From contig JAGQIK010000151.1 in the NCBI GenBank assembly GCA_020431405.1, positions 1 through 35,505 on the forward strand: a stretch of 35,505 nucleotides of DNA, in the 5' to 3' direction. Source of the DNA: Myxococcales bacterium. GTDB lineage: Bacteria; Myxococcota_A; Polyangia; GCA-2747355. This document shows, piece after piece, positions 27,159-33,964 of the stretch (position 1 is the first letter of the stretch; every line of letters begins with the position of its first letter). A program made the position numbers and the translations under genes. Under the pieces are notes generated by a model, which did no database searches, was not told the origin of the DNA, and worked only from the letters and a program-made list of their open reading frames with translations.

Positions 27159-27191
27159 AAACGCGAACGGGAGCGCCTACTGGCGCTCCCG
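27159..27191 (-). terminator. Second, duplicated terminator-like hairpin
   Basis: A 10-bp stem CGGGAGCGCC/GGCGCTCCCG with 4-nt loop, followed on the minus strand by TTCGCGTTTATA. It shares about 18 nt of sequence with the terminator at 27216-27252 and lies 57 nt further from csp, as if the terminator had been duplicated. Confidence 0.55.
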
Positions 27192-27215
27192 CCCGGCGCC
27201 GCTAGGCGCCTCCCC

Positions 27216-27252
27216 AAAAACGCGAACGGGAGCGCCGCTAGGCGCTCCCGTT
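27216..27252 (-). terminator. Intrinsic terminator of the csp gene
   Basis: On the minus strand a 12-bp perfect stem (AACGGGAGCGCC with GGCGCTCCCGTT, 4-nt loop) is followed by CGCGTTTTT. It is the best Rho-independent terminator in the window, 47 nt after the csp stop. Read on the plus strand it is followed by CTTCTTCT, so it may work both ways. Confidence 0.75.
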
Positions 27253-27299
27253 CTTCTTCTGGGCATAGATGGGGCGGAGTGGTGCCGCCCCTCGAAGCT

Positions 27300-27506
27300 T
27301 TAGGCTGCGACCTTACGAACGGCCGTGGCGTGGAAGCCCTTTGGCCCGCGAGCCATTTCGAACTCCACCCTCTCGCCCTCGGCGAGCGTCCGGAACCCAT
27401 CACCCTCGATCACGGAGTAGTGGACAAAAACGTCCTCACCCGTCTCCTGCAGGATGAAGCCAAAGCCCTTACTGTTGTTGAACCACTTAACTGTACCGGT
27501 TTGCAT
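27300..27506 (-). CDS. csp: Cold shock protein (CspA family)
   Basis: A 68-residue single cold-shock domain. RNP1 (KGFGFI) and RNP2 (VFVHYSVI) are intact, as is the opening [16 protein letters not shown]. It binds single-stranded RNA and DNA and melts mRNA structure. The start is ATG at 27506, which gives the standard MQTGTVKWF; the frame continues upstream to 27737 but that part is leader sequence. The gene has a long, less GC-rich upstream region (27507-27768), as is usual for regulated csp mRNAs, and strong terminators behind it. It is probably its own transcription unit between the isc genes and the murein hydrolase. Confidence 0.96.
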   Translation of the reverse strand: MQTGTVKWFNNSKGFGFILQETGEDVFVHYSVIEGDGFRTLAEGERVEFEMARGPKGFHATAVRKVAA

Positions 27507-27768
27507 CGTCCGCTCTACTCGAAAAAACAACCTCTGGGTTACCGGGGCACAACGCGCCCCCTCCAACAACACGGGTCCACGAATGGTTTGCGCTCTAACT
27601 TTCGTCGCTTGGAAAAAGTGGGCCCGCTGAAACCAGGCCGTACATTGCCTCCGAACCCCGTGCGGAGTCAAGGAGATTGTCCTGGTATTTTGACCAATAA
27701 TTACAGCGCGTTGCGCACTGTTGAGCCCGCGCAACATCGCCGCCGCACCGCTTCGATCGCGGGCTAGA
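27507..27768 (-). promoter_or_regulatory. Long csp leader and promoter region
   Basis: 262 nt between the IscA stop and the csp ATG, noticeably richer in A and T than the neighbourhood. On the minus strand it contains TTGACT (a five-of-six -35) about 180 nt before the ATG, with only a weak -10 behind it. Close to the gene are a small stem GGGGC/GCCCC and the segment AACC-CAGA-GGTT followed by T6. This is compatible with a structured cold-responsive 5' UTR, but no known family is recognised. Confidence 0.4.
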
Positions 27769-28104
27769 TCACTGGACCTTGAAGCTCACGCTCTCGCCGC
27801 AGCCGCAGCTCGACTCGACGTTGGGGTTGTTGAACGTGAAGCGCTTGCCCATCAGCTCGTCGACGAAATCGAGCTCGGTCCCGTTGAGGTAGAAGTAGCT
27901 CTTCTTGTCGCAGTAGACGCGAATCTCCTCGAACTCGAAGACCTTGTCCTTCTCCGTGGGCTCGTTCTCGTCGAGCTCGAACAGGTAGGAGAAGCCAGAG
28001 CAGCCGCCGCCGCGCACGCCGACGCGTAGGGCGCGCGCCTTGTCGTTCTTGGCGAAGATCTCGCGCAGCCGCCCGAGGGCGCTGGCTGAAAGCTGTAGTG
28101 CCAT
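27769..28104 (-). CDS. iscA: A-type iron-sulfur cluster assembly protein (IscA/ErpA)
   Basis: A 111-residue protein of the HesB/IscA family. The three cluster-binding cysteines are in place: GGGCSGF in the middle and SSCGCGES near the C-terminus. It carries Fe-S clusters from the scaffold to target proteins. The start is ATG at 28104 ([13 protein letters not shown]); a longer frame to 28164 would overlap the cysteine desulfurase. It is the last gene of the four-gene minus-strand operon, 31 nt after iscS. The central region has a family-like acidic loop ([17 protein letters not shown]). iscU and iscR are not nearby. Confidence 0.93.
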   Translation of the reverse strand: MALQLSASALGRLREIFAKNDKARALRVGVRGGGCSGFSYLFELDENEPTEKDKVFEFEEIRVYCDKKSYFYLNGTELDFVDELMGKRFTFNNPNVESSCGCGESVSFKVQ

Positions 28105-28135
28105 CTCTAGGAACTTATCACGCGGTGATGATTGG

Positions 28136-29326
28136 TCAACGACCGCCGGCCACGCGCACGGCATGTGCCTGCCCGCGCACGCGCGCCACGGCGGCCGCCA
28201 CCCGGTCGGCGATGAAGTCGCACTGCTCGTCGTCGCTGTAGCGCCCCAACGTGATGCGCAGCGTGCCGAAGATCCAGCGTTCGTCCACCGCCATGGCGCT
28301 CAACACGTGCGAGGCGGCGCCGTTGCCCGACGCGCAGGCCGAGCCGCTCGAGAGCGCTACGTCGGGCAGCTCGGCGATCAGCGCCTCCGCCTCGACGCCG
28401 GCGAAGCTGACGCTCAGGGTGCTCGGCACGCGGTGCGCTCGCGGCGCGTTGATGCGCGCATCGTCGATGGCGAGCAGACGCTGCTCGAGCCGCTCGCCGA
28501 GCTGCGCCATGCGCGCGCGCTCGGCCGCCCCCTCGAGGCGCGCGATCTCGGCGGCAGCGCCGAACCCGACGATGCCCGCCACGTTGAGCGTGCCCGGCCG
28601 CAGCCCGCGCTCCTGACCGCCGCCCGCAGACATCGGCGACAGCCGCGCCCGCGGCCCGCGCGCGCGCAGATAGAGCGCGCCAACGCCCTTGGGCCCGTAC
28701 ATCTTGTGCGCCGTCACCGACGCCAGGTCGAGGCCGAAGCTGTCCACCGTCCAGTCGAGCTTGGCGGCCGCCTGCACTGCGTCGCAGTGAAACAGCACGG
28801 AGCGCTCGCGGCACACCGCGCTGATCTCGCTTACCGGATTGATCACGCCCGTCTCGTTGTTGACCGCCATCACCGAGACGCAGATCGTGTCGTGACGCAG
28901 CGCGGCGGCCACCTCGTCGGGGTCGACGCGGCCGTCGCTGCCCACGGGCAGCTCCGTCAGGTCGAGGCCGTGATGCTCGGCGAGCAGCCGTGCGCTCTCG
29001 AGGATCGCCGGATGCTCGGTGGCCGCGGTGATCAGGTGCCCGCCCGAGCGCTTGCGCCTCACGTGGCGGCGCACCAGCCCGGCGAGCGCCAGGTTGTCGC
29101 TCTCGGTAGCGCCGCTGGTGAACACGATCTCGCCCGGCTCGGCGCCGATGAAGGCGGCCACCTGCGCGCGCGCGCGCTCCACGGCCTCGCCAGCGCGCTG
29201 GCCGAACGCGTGCAGCTTGCTCGACGGGTTGCCGAACTCGCCGCGCAGGTATGGCAGCATCGCCTCGAGCACGCGCTCGTCGAGCGGCGTCGTGGCGTTG
29301 TAGTCGGCGTAGACCGGCAGCCGCAT
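28136..29326 (-). CDS. iscS: Cysteine desulfurase (IscS/NifS)
   Basis: A 396-residue PLP enzyme that takes sulfur from cysteine for Fe-S clusters and tRNA thiolation. It has the N-terminal VYADYNATTPLD and TSGATESDNLAL, the HPAIL with catalytic His (TEHPAIL), the PLP Lys208 in TAHKMYGPKG, and the persulfide Cys331 in SSGSACASG. The single short loop around Cys331 without an insertion fits the IscS/NifS (group I) type. The start is ATG at 29326, 4 nt after the RNase Y-like stop. It is co-transcribed with the downstream IscA-type carrier, a sensible pair. Confidence 0.95.
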   Translation of the reverse strand: MRLPVYADYNATTPLDERVLEAMLPYLRGEFGNPSSKLHAFGQRAGEAVERARAQVAAFIGAEPGEIVFTSGATESDNLALAGLVRRHVRRKRSGGHLITAATEHPAILESARLLAEHHGLDLTELPVGSDGRVDPDEVAAALRHDTICVSVMAVNNETGVINPVSEISAVCRERSVLFHCDAVQAAAKLDWTVDSFGLDLASVTAHKMYGPKGVGALYLRARGPRARLSPMSAGGGQERGLRPGTLNVAGIVGFGAAAEIARLEGAAERARMAQLGERLEQRLLAIDDARINAPRAHRVPSTLSVSFAGVEAEALIAELPDVALSSGSACASGNGAASHVLSAMAVDERWIFGTLRITLGRYSDDEQCDFIADRVAAAVARVRGQAHAVRVAGGR

Positions 29327-29330
29327 GACG

Positions 29331-30875
29331 CTAGTTGGCGACCTCGGAGGCGACGAACTCGCGGATCACGGTCACCCGGATCTGACCCGGAAACGTCATC
29401 TCGTCCGAGATCCTCTCCGCGATGGCGGTCGACAGCTCTTCGAGGTCGGCGTCCTTGACGCGGCGCTGGTCGACGTGGATGCGAAGCTCGCGCCCCGCCT
29501 GCACGGCGTGCACCGACTCGACCCCGTTGAAGCTGTGCGCGATGCGCTCGAGATCGCCGATGCGATCGCCGTAGCTCTCGACCATCTCGCGGCGCGCGCC
29601 GGGCCGACCGCCGCTCATCGCGTCGGCAGCCGCCACCAGCGGCGCGTAGGCCGAGATGCTCGGCTCTTCGCCGTGATGCGCCGCGATCGCGTTGCTGACG
29701 CGCTCGTCCTCGCCGCTGCGACGCGCGATCTCGCCGCCGATCAGCGCGTGCGAGCCATCCATCTCGTGCGTCAGCGCCTTGCCGATGTCGTGCATCAGCG
29801 TGCCGCGCCGCGCGATGACCGGATCGAGCCCCAGCTCCTCGGCCATCATCGAGGCCAGCTGCGCCGCCTCGATGGCGTGGCGCCACTGGTTCTGCGTGTA
29901 GCTGGTGCGGTAGTTGAGCTTGCCGACCAGCTCGACGATCTCGTCGGCGGCCTTCTGCAGCGACAGCTTGTTGAACGCCTTGCGCCCGAGCTTGCCGATG
30001 TCGCGCTCGAGCTCGCGCGAAAGCGACGTGATCAACGCCTCGGTGTCGCGGATGTTGCTCTCGCTGTGAAAGCGCGTCAGCGCGCGGCGGCACAGCTCGC
30101 GCGCGACGCCGTCGCCCGACTCGAGGCGCGCGCTGCTGCCGTCCTCGGCGAACGTGATCGGCACGTTGGTGATCTCGGAGAGCTTGGCCACGTGCTCGGC
30201 GGCTTCGCCCTGCAGCTTCTCGGCGGCGCCCTTGGGCAGCGGCATGGTTGTCGAGGTGCGCTCGCGCACGCAATGGCCCGTGTAGCGCTGCATCACGATG
30301 CCCATCACGCGCTTGGCCTGCCGCGCGAAGTCATCGGCGCCGGCGCTCTCGAGGTTGCGCAGGCGGTCGGCGCACTGCGACCTCGTCTCGTCGACCAGCC
30401 GCTCGACCATCGCGGCGATCAGCGTGTCGCCCGACTCGCCCGAGCGCTCTTCGAGCACCGGCCGCGTGTTCTCGCCGATCGTCTTGGCTTCCTTGCGCAG
30501 CGCCTGCGCTTCCTGCTTGGCGCGGCGGACCTCCGCGAAGCGGCCATCGAGGGTGGCCTGCTCGGCGTCGAGCTGCGCGCGGCGCTCCTCGAGCTCGACC
30601 TCGCCCTGATCGATCGCCGCGTTGAGCTCGGTCATGGTCGAGTCGAGCTCGCTCTCGTCGTCCTCGGCCGCGGCGAGCACGGCGTCACGCGCCTCGCGCC
30701 CCTTGGCCTCGGCCTCGCGCAGCGCCAACTTCGCCGCGCGCTGCGCTTCGTCGCGCAGGCGGCGCGCCAGCGCTTCGGCCTCGGCGCGCTCGCGCATCGC
30801 TCGGGCGCGTCCCGAAGCGATGCCGATACCGGCGCCGACGGCGGCCGCCGCGGCGATGACGATCCACGAGATCAT
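29331..30875 (-). CDS. RNase Y-like HD-domain protein with degenerate KH region
   Basis: A 514-residue protein with the layout of ribonuclease Y: one N-terminal TM segment (about 2-20), a long Ala/Glu/Arg coiled-coil (about 22-145), a middle region, an HD domain with MHDIGKAL (His362-Asp363) and NAIAAHHGE, and the C-terminal FPGQIRVTVIRE. RNase Y is a membrane-bound endonuclease that starts mRNA decay. Unusually the KH part (about 215-265) lacks the GxxG RNA-binding loop, and the usual IIGREGRN and DDTPE blocks are absent. It could be a diverged RNase Y or a paralogue. The ATG start overlaps the upstream stop (ATGA). It lies in an operon with an FAD oxidase and iscS. Confidence 0.82.
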   Translation of the reverse strand: MISWIVIAAAAAVGAGIGIASGRARAMRERAEAEALARRLRDEAQRAAKLALREAEAKGREARDAVLAAAEDDESELDSTMTELNAAIDQGEVELEERRAQLDAEQATLDGRFAEVRRAKQEAQALRKEAKTIGENTRPVLEERSGESGDTLIAAMVERLVDETRSQCADRLRNLESAGADDFARQAKRVMGIVMQRYTGHCVRERTSTTMPLPKGAAEKLQGEAAEHVAKLSEITNVPITFAEDGSSARLESGDGVARELCRRALTRFHSESNIRDTEALITSLSRELERDIGKLGRKAFNKLSLQKAADEIVELVGKLNYRTSYTQNQWRHAIEAAQLASMMAEELGLDPVIARRGTLMHDIGKALTHEMDGSHALIGGEIARRSGEDERVSNAIAAHHGEEPSISAYAPLVAAADAMSGGRPGARREMVESYGDRIGDLERIAHSFNGVESVHAVQAGRELRIHVDQRRVKDADLEELSTAIAERISDEMTFPGQIRVTVIREFVASEVAN

Positions 30876-32308
30876 CGGGCCATCGTCCTTTTGCCGCCCT
30901 GAGCTGTCAAGGCGCTAGCCGTGCCCCCGCGCCCCGGCGCCGCCGGCCAGACTTTGCCGGGATTGAGCAGGCCGTCGGGGTCGAAGACGCGCTTGAGCTC
31001 GCGCTGCAGCGCGATATGCGCGGGCGGCTGCTCGAGGTGCAGGTAGGGTCGCTTGCTGAGGCCCACGCCGTGCTCGCCGCTGAGCGTGCCACCCAGCTCG
31101 AGTGTCGCGCCAAAAATCGCCTCCAGCGTGGCCTTCTCGCGCTGGCGCTGCTCGACGGCGTCGAAGAGCACGTTGACGTGCAGGTTGCCATCGCCGGCGT
31201 GACCGTAGGCGGCGACCAGCAGGGCTTGCTCGGCGGCGATGGCGTCGAGCCGGCGCAGCATCTGGGGGATGCGTCCGGGCGGCACTGCGATGTCCTCGGA
31301 GACCTTGCTGTGGTGCGCGTCGCGCAGCGTGTGGCTGACGCTGCGCCGCATCTGCCACAGCTTGGCGCGGCGCGCCTCGTCGGTGGCGACGAGCACCTCG
31401 CGCGCGCTGGCGCCTTCGCAAACCTCCGCCGCGGCCTCGAGCTCGACGTCGATGCTGTGCGCGTCGCCGTCGACCTCCACCAGCAGCAGCGCGCAGCGCT
31501 CGGCGGGCAGCGGCCACTTGCCGCTGGCACGCAGGTGGTCGACCACGTGCACGTCGAGCAGCTCGAGCGCGCGCGGGCGCAGACCGGCGCGCACCAGCGC
31601 CACCACGGCGCGGCCCGCGCCATCGGCGTCGTCGAAGCGTGCGAGAAACGCGCGGGCAGCGCGCGGCCGCGGCAGCAGCTTGAGCGTGATCTCGGAGATC
31701 ACGCCCAGCGTGCCCTCGCTGCCAACCACCAGGCTCGCCAGGTCGAGGCCCACGACGCCCTTCTGCGTGCGACCGCCGGCGCGCAGTCGCTCGCCGCCGA
31801 TGCGCACCAGCTCGAGCCCGCGCACGTAGTCGCGCGTGACGCCGTACTTGAAGGCGCGCGGGCCGCCCGCGTTGCACGCCACGTTGCCGCCGATAGAGCA
31901 GATGTCGAGGCTCGCCGGATCGGGCGGGTAGAAGAGCGACTCGGCTTCGACCGCGCGCTGAAGCTCGCCGGTGATGACACCCGGCTCGACCACCACCACC
32001 ATGTCGGCCGCGTCGATCTCGCGCACGCGGTTCATGCGCTCGGTGGACAGCACGATGCCGCCCTCGGCGGCGAGCGCGCCGCCGACCTTGCCGGTGCCGA
32101 GGCCACGCGGCGTGACGGCGATGCGGTCGCGCTGGCAGAGCGTCAGCACCTCGGCGATCTCGTCGGCGCTCTGCACGAGCACGGCCGCCTCGGGCACGAA
32201 CGGGCCCAGGCCCGACTCGTCGCGCGCGTAGGGCGCGAGCGCCGCCTCGCCGGCCAGCACGCGGCTGGCGCCGATCGCCCGCTCGAGCTTTGTCTGGACC
32301 GAGGTCAG
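30872..32308 (-). CDS. FAD-linked oxidase (GlcD/D-lactate dehydrogenase type), probable CTG start
   Basis: A 478-residue flavoprotein of the VAO family. The FAD-binding part has TPRGLGTGKVGGAL, PPDPASLDICSIGGNVACNAGG and the VTRDYV segment. The cap and C-terminal part has YGHAGDGNLHVNV, SGEHGVGLSKRPYL and FDPDGLLNPGKVW. Members oxidise 2-hydroxy acids such as glycolate or D-lactate. The first ordinary start codon is GTG at 32260, but it would cut off conserved sequence. The preceding residues (LTSVQTKLERAIGASRV) read like the family's N-terminal helix, and CTG at 32308 has AAGGAG at exactly 7-nt spacing. I therefore place the start at CTG. It is first in the operon and its stop overlaps the next start. 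Confidence 0.88.
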   Translation of the reverse strand: MTSVQTKLERAIGASRVLAGEAALAPYARDESGLGPFVPEAAVLVQSADEIAEVLTLCQRDRIAVTPRGLGTGKVGGALAAEGGIVLSTERMNRVREIDAADMVVVVEPGVITGELQRAVEAESLFYPPDPASLDICSIGGNVACNAGGPRAFKYGVTRDYVRGLELVRIGGERLRAGGRTQKGVVGLDLASLVVGSEGTLGVISEITLKLLPRPRAARAFLARFDDADGAGRAVVALVRAGLRPRALELLDVHVVDHLRASGKWPLPAERCALLLVEVDGDAHSIDVELEAAAEVCEGASAREVLVATDEARRAKLWQMRRSVSHTLRDAHHSKVSEDIAVPPGRIPQMLRRLDAIAAEQALLVAAYGHAGDGNLHVNVLFDAVEQRQREKATLEAIFGATLELGGTLSGEHGVGLSKRPYLHLEQPPAHIALQRELKRVFDPDGLLNPGKVWPAAPGRGGTASALTAQGGKRTMAR

Positions 32309-32321
32309 CGTGGTACTCCTT
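32306..32321 (-). promoter_or_regulatory. Strong ribosome site with CTG start codon
   Basis: On the minus strand AAGGAG (32321-32316), 7-nt spacer TACCACG, then CTG (32308-32306) in frame with the FAD oxidase. No ATG, GTG or TTG in that frame lies nearby until GTG 32260, 48 nt downstream. The in-frame stop TAA is upstream near the TATAAT box. Confidence 0.65.
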
Positions 32322-32361
32322 CCTCGCAGAGATCGAATAAGGCCCCGGATGGCCTTGGGAG

Positions 32362-32390
32362 ATTATAGAGGCTCACGCCCGAGATGCCCG
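32362..32390 (-). promoter_or_regulatory. Promoter of the FAD oxidase/RNase Y/IscS/IscA operon
   Basis: A perfect -10 TATAAT (32367-32362) on the minus strand, with a poor -35 (CGGGCA, three of six) at 17 bp. The predicted start near 32355 gives a leader of about 46 nt to the CTG start. The -35 region overlaps the first codons of the divergent Nudix gene (ATG 32384), so the two transcription units share control sequence. Confidence 0.55.
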
Positions 32391-32860
32391 CATCACGACA
32401 GCACAGCGACAAGCCGCTGATCGGCGTAGGCGCCGTCGTCTTCGACGCCGCGCTCGAGCGCGTGCTGTTGATCCGGCGCGGCGGGTGGCCGGCGCGCGGG
32501 CTGTGGAGCGTGCCGGGCGGGCTCGTCGAGCGCGGCGAGCGGCTGGTCGACGCCTGCGCGCGCGAGCTCGTCGAGGAGACCGGCGTGCGCTGCGAGCTCG
32601 CCGGCGAGGTCTGCGTCGTCGAGCGCATCGTCGACCAGCCTCAGCCCTACCACTACGTAATCGTCGACTTCTGGGGCGTCGCCGCGCAGGGCGACGAGCC
32701 ACGCGCCGACTCCGACGCCCAAGAAGCGCGCTGGGTGACGGTCGGCGAGCTCGCCGAGCTCGAGACCACCGCCGGGCTCGCCGGCGTGGTGCGGCGCGCG
32801 CACGCGCTGGCGCGCGGCGAGGCGCACGGGCGTTGGCTCACCGACGGGAGCGAGCCGTGA
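32384..32860 (+). CDS. Nudix hydrolase
   Basis: A 158-residue protein with a complete Nudix box, GGLVERGERLVDACARELVE followed by ETGV, matching G-x5-E-x7-REU-x-EE-x-GU. The REx2EE residues bind the metal that hydrolyses nucleoside diphosphates linked to other groups. The N-terminal strand LIGVGAVVFDAALERVLLIRR and the W-S-V-P-GG approach are typical of ADP-ribose or NADH pyrophosphatase-like members; the substrate cannot be fixed. The start is ATG at 32384. The stop overlaps the next gene's start (GTGA), so the pair is coupled. Confidence 0.92.
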   Translation: MPASRQHSDKPLIGVGAVVFDAALERVLLIRRGGWPARGLWSVPGGLVERGERLVDACARELVEETGVRCELAGEVCVVERIVDQPQPYHYVIVDFWGVAAQGDEPRADSDAQEARWVTVGELAELETTAGLAGVVRRAHALARGEAHGRWLTDGSEP

Positions 32861-33939
32861 GCGCGCTGGTTATCGGGCGCGTCGCCGACGGCGAGCCGCT
32901 CTTTCGCTCCGAGCTGGCGCTCGCTCGCGCCGAGCCCGAGGCGCTGCTGCGCGGGCTGCTCGCCGTCGCCGAGGTGCACCGCGCCAGCGAGGTCGTGCTC
33001 GCCGTGCGCCAGGACTACTGGTCCAAGACGCGTGCCCTGCGCGAAGCGCTGCCCGCGGCGGCGCGCGCGGCGAGCGCGGCGAGCGTGCGCCCGCTGACCG
33101 CGCGCGCGCTGCGCCTGCACGATAGCTACCCGCTCAACGCCACCAGCGTGGCCGCCGATCTGGTCGAGCAGCACGGCGTGCAAGCGGCGGCGACGGCGCC
33201 CGTCTACGGCGCCGCCGATCTGGTCGCGCGCGGACGTGCGCAGCAGAGCGACCGCCCGCCGCGGCTCGTCTCGGTGGTGGGCTACGTCGCGCGCCCTGCG
33301 GTGATCGAAGCGCCGCTCGGCACGCCGATCGCGCAGTTGGTGGCGCGCTGCGGCGGCGCGCTGCCAGCGGGCACGCGCGGGCTCGGCTGGGTGCCGCTGG
33401 TCAACGGCGCCGCCTCGGGCTGGCTCGGCGCACAGGATGACGTCACCGACGAGGCCGTATCCGGCGTGTTCGTGCTGCCGGGCCGCCACCCGTTGGTCGC
33501 GCGGCGCGCCACGCCCCTCGCCGACATCGTGCGCCGCGCCGCCTCGGCCTGTATCGGCTGCCGCATCTGCACCGACGTCTGTCCGGCCTACGAAAACGGC
33601 GCGCCGCTCGAGCCACATCGCATCAGCGCGCTGATGGCCAAGGCCGCCGCGCCGCCTGCCGCGGTCGACGACGCGCTCGCCCTCGGCGCGTTGTGCTGCG
33701 GCGGCTGCAACCTCTGCGACGTGGCCTGCCCGGCCGACCTTCTGCCATCGCGGCTGGTGGCCGCTCTCGCGCGCGGGCTCGGCGAGCGCGGCGTGCAGGT
33801 CGAGGCCGCGTCGGGCAAGCCGTTCGCCATCGCCCCACGTGCCGGCCGCGCGGCGCGCCGCTACGGCATCGACCGTCTCGGCGCGCGCCTCGGCGTATCC
33901 GCCCTCTCGCCCCCTGAACCGATCCCACAGCCCCTGTGA
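32857..33939 (+). CDS. Truncated RnfC-like (SLBB + 2x 4Fe-4S) electron-transfer protein
   Basis: A 360-residue protein matching the C-terminal two-thirds of RnfC/PduS-type proteins. It has a Rossmann-like segment (ASEVVLAVRQDYWSKTRALR, LHDSYPLNATSVAADL), an SLBB-like region (VVGYVARPAVIEAPLGTPIA, with VLPGRHPLV further on) and two ferredoxin motifs, CIGCRICTDVCP (from Cys232) and CCGGCNLCDVACP (from Cys280). The N-terminal part of RnfC, with its flavin/NADH-binding glycine signature, is missing. No other rnf gene is present, so it is an orphan, perhaps a stand-alone electron carrier. The start is GTG at 32857, overlapping the Nudix stop. It is 25 nt before hisS. Confidence 0.8.
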   Translation: MSALVIGRVADGEPLFRSELALARAEPEALLRGLLAVAEVHRASEVVLAVRQDYWSKTRALREALPAAARAASAASVRPLTARALRLHDSYPLNATSVAADLVEQHGVQAAATAPVYGAADLVARGRAQQSDRPPRLVSVVGYVARPAVIEAPLGTPIAQLVARCGGALPAGTRGLGWVPLVNGAASGWLGAQDDVTDEAVSGVFVLPGRHPLVARRATPLADIVRRAASACIGCRICTDVCPAYENGAPLEPHRISALMAKAAAPPAAVDDALALGALCCGGCNLCDVACPADLLPSRLVAALARGLGERGVQVEAASGKPFAIAPRAGRAARRYGIDRLGARLGVSALSPPEPIPQPL

Positions 33940-33964
33940 GCCCGCACAGCCCCCGAGCAAGCGC

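Larger units (their letters stand above)
27047..27252. repeat. Array of consecutive GC-rich hairpins
   Basis: Consecutive short stem-loops fill this stretch: GAGCT/AGCTC (27047-27060), CGAGTC/GACTCG (27069-27086), CGCCGC-GAA-GCGGCG (27087-27101), GCCC-AAA-GGGC (27112-27122), GGCGCC-GAA-GGCGCC (27136-27150), CGGGAGCGCC/GGCGCTCCCG (27168-27191), GGCGCC-GCTA-GGCGCC (27195-27210) and AACGGGAGCGCC/GGCGCTCCCGTT (27225-27252). The sixth and eighth are near copies with the same flank AACGCGAACGGGAGCGCC. It resembles a REP-type cluster, and the right-hand hairpins double as terminators for csp. Confidence 0.75.

Noticed and set aside
26860-27300. A tRNA or known ncRNA in the hairpin region
   Set aside because: The stems are independent palindromes; no cloverleaf, TTCGAATC-type arm or known ncRNA signature was seen.
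25168-27303. 711-residue plus-strand frame opposite the beta-lactamase/NamZ gene
   Set aside because: It is an antisense shadow crossing the intergenic hairpin array; no recognisable domain.
27507-27737. 77-residue N-terminal extension of the cold shock protein
   Set aside because: The standard Csp start MQTGTVKWF is at 27506; the upstream part is leader sequence.
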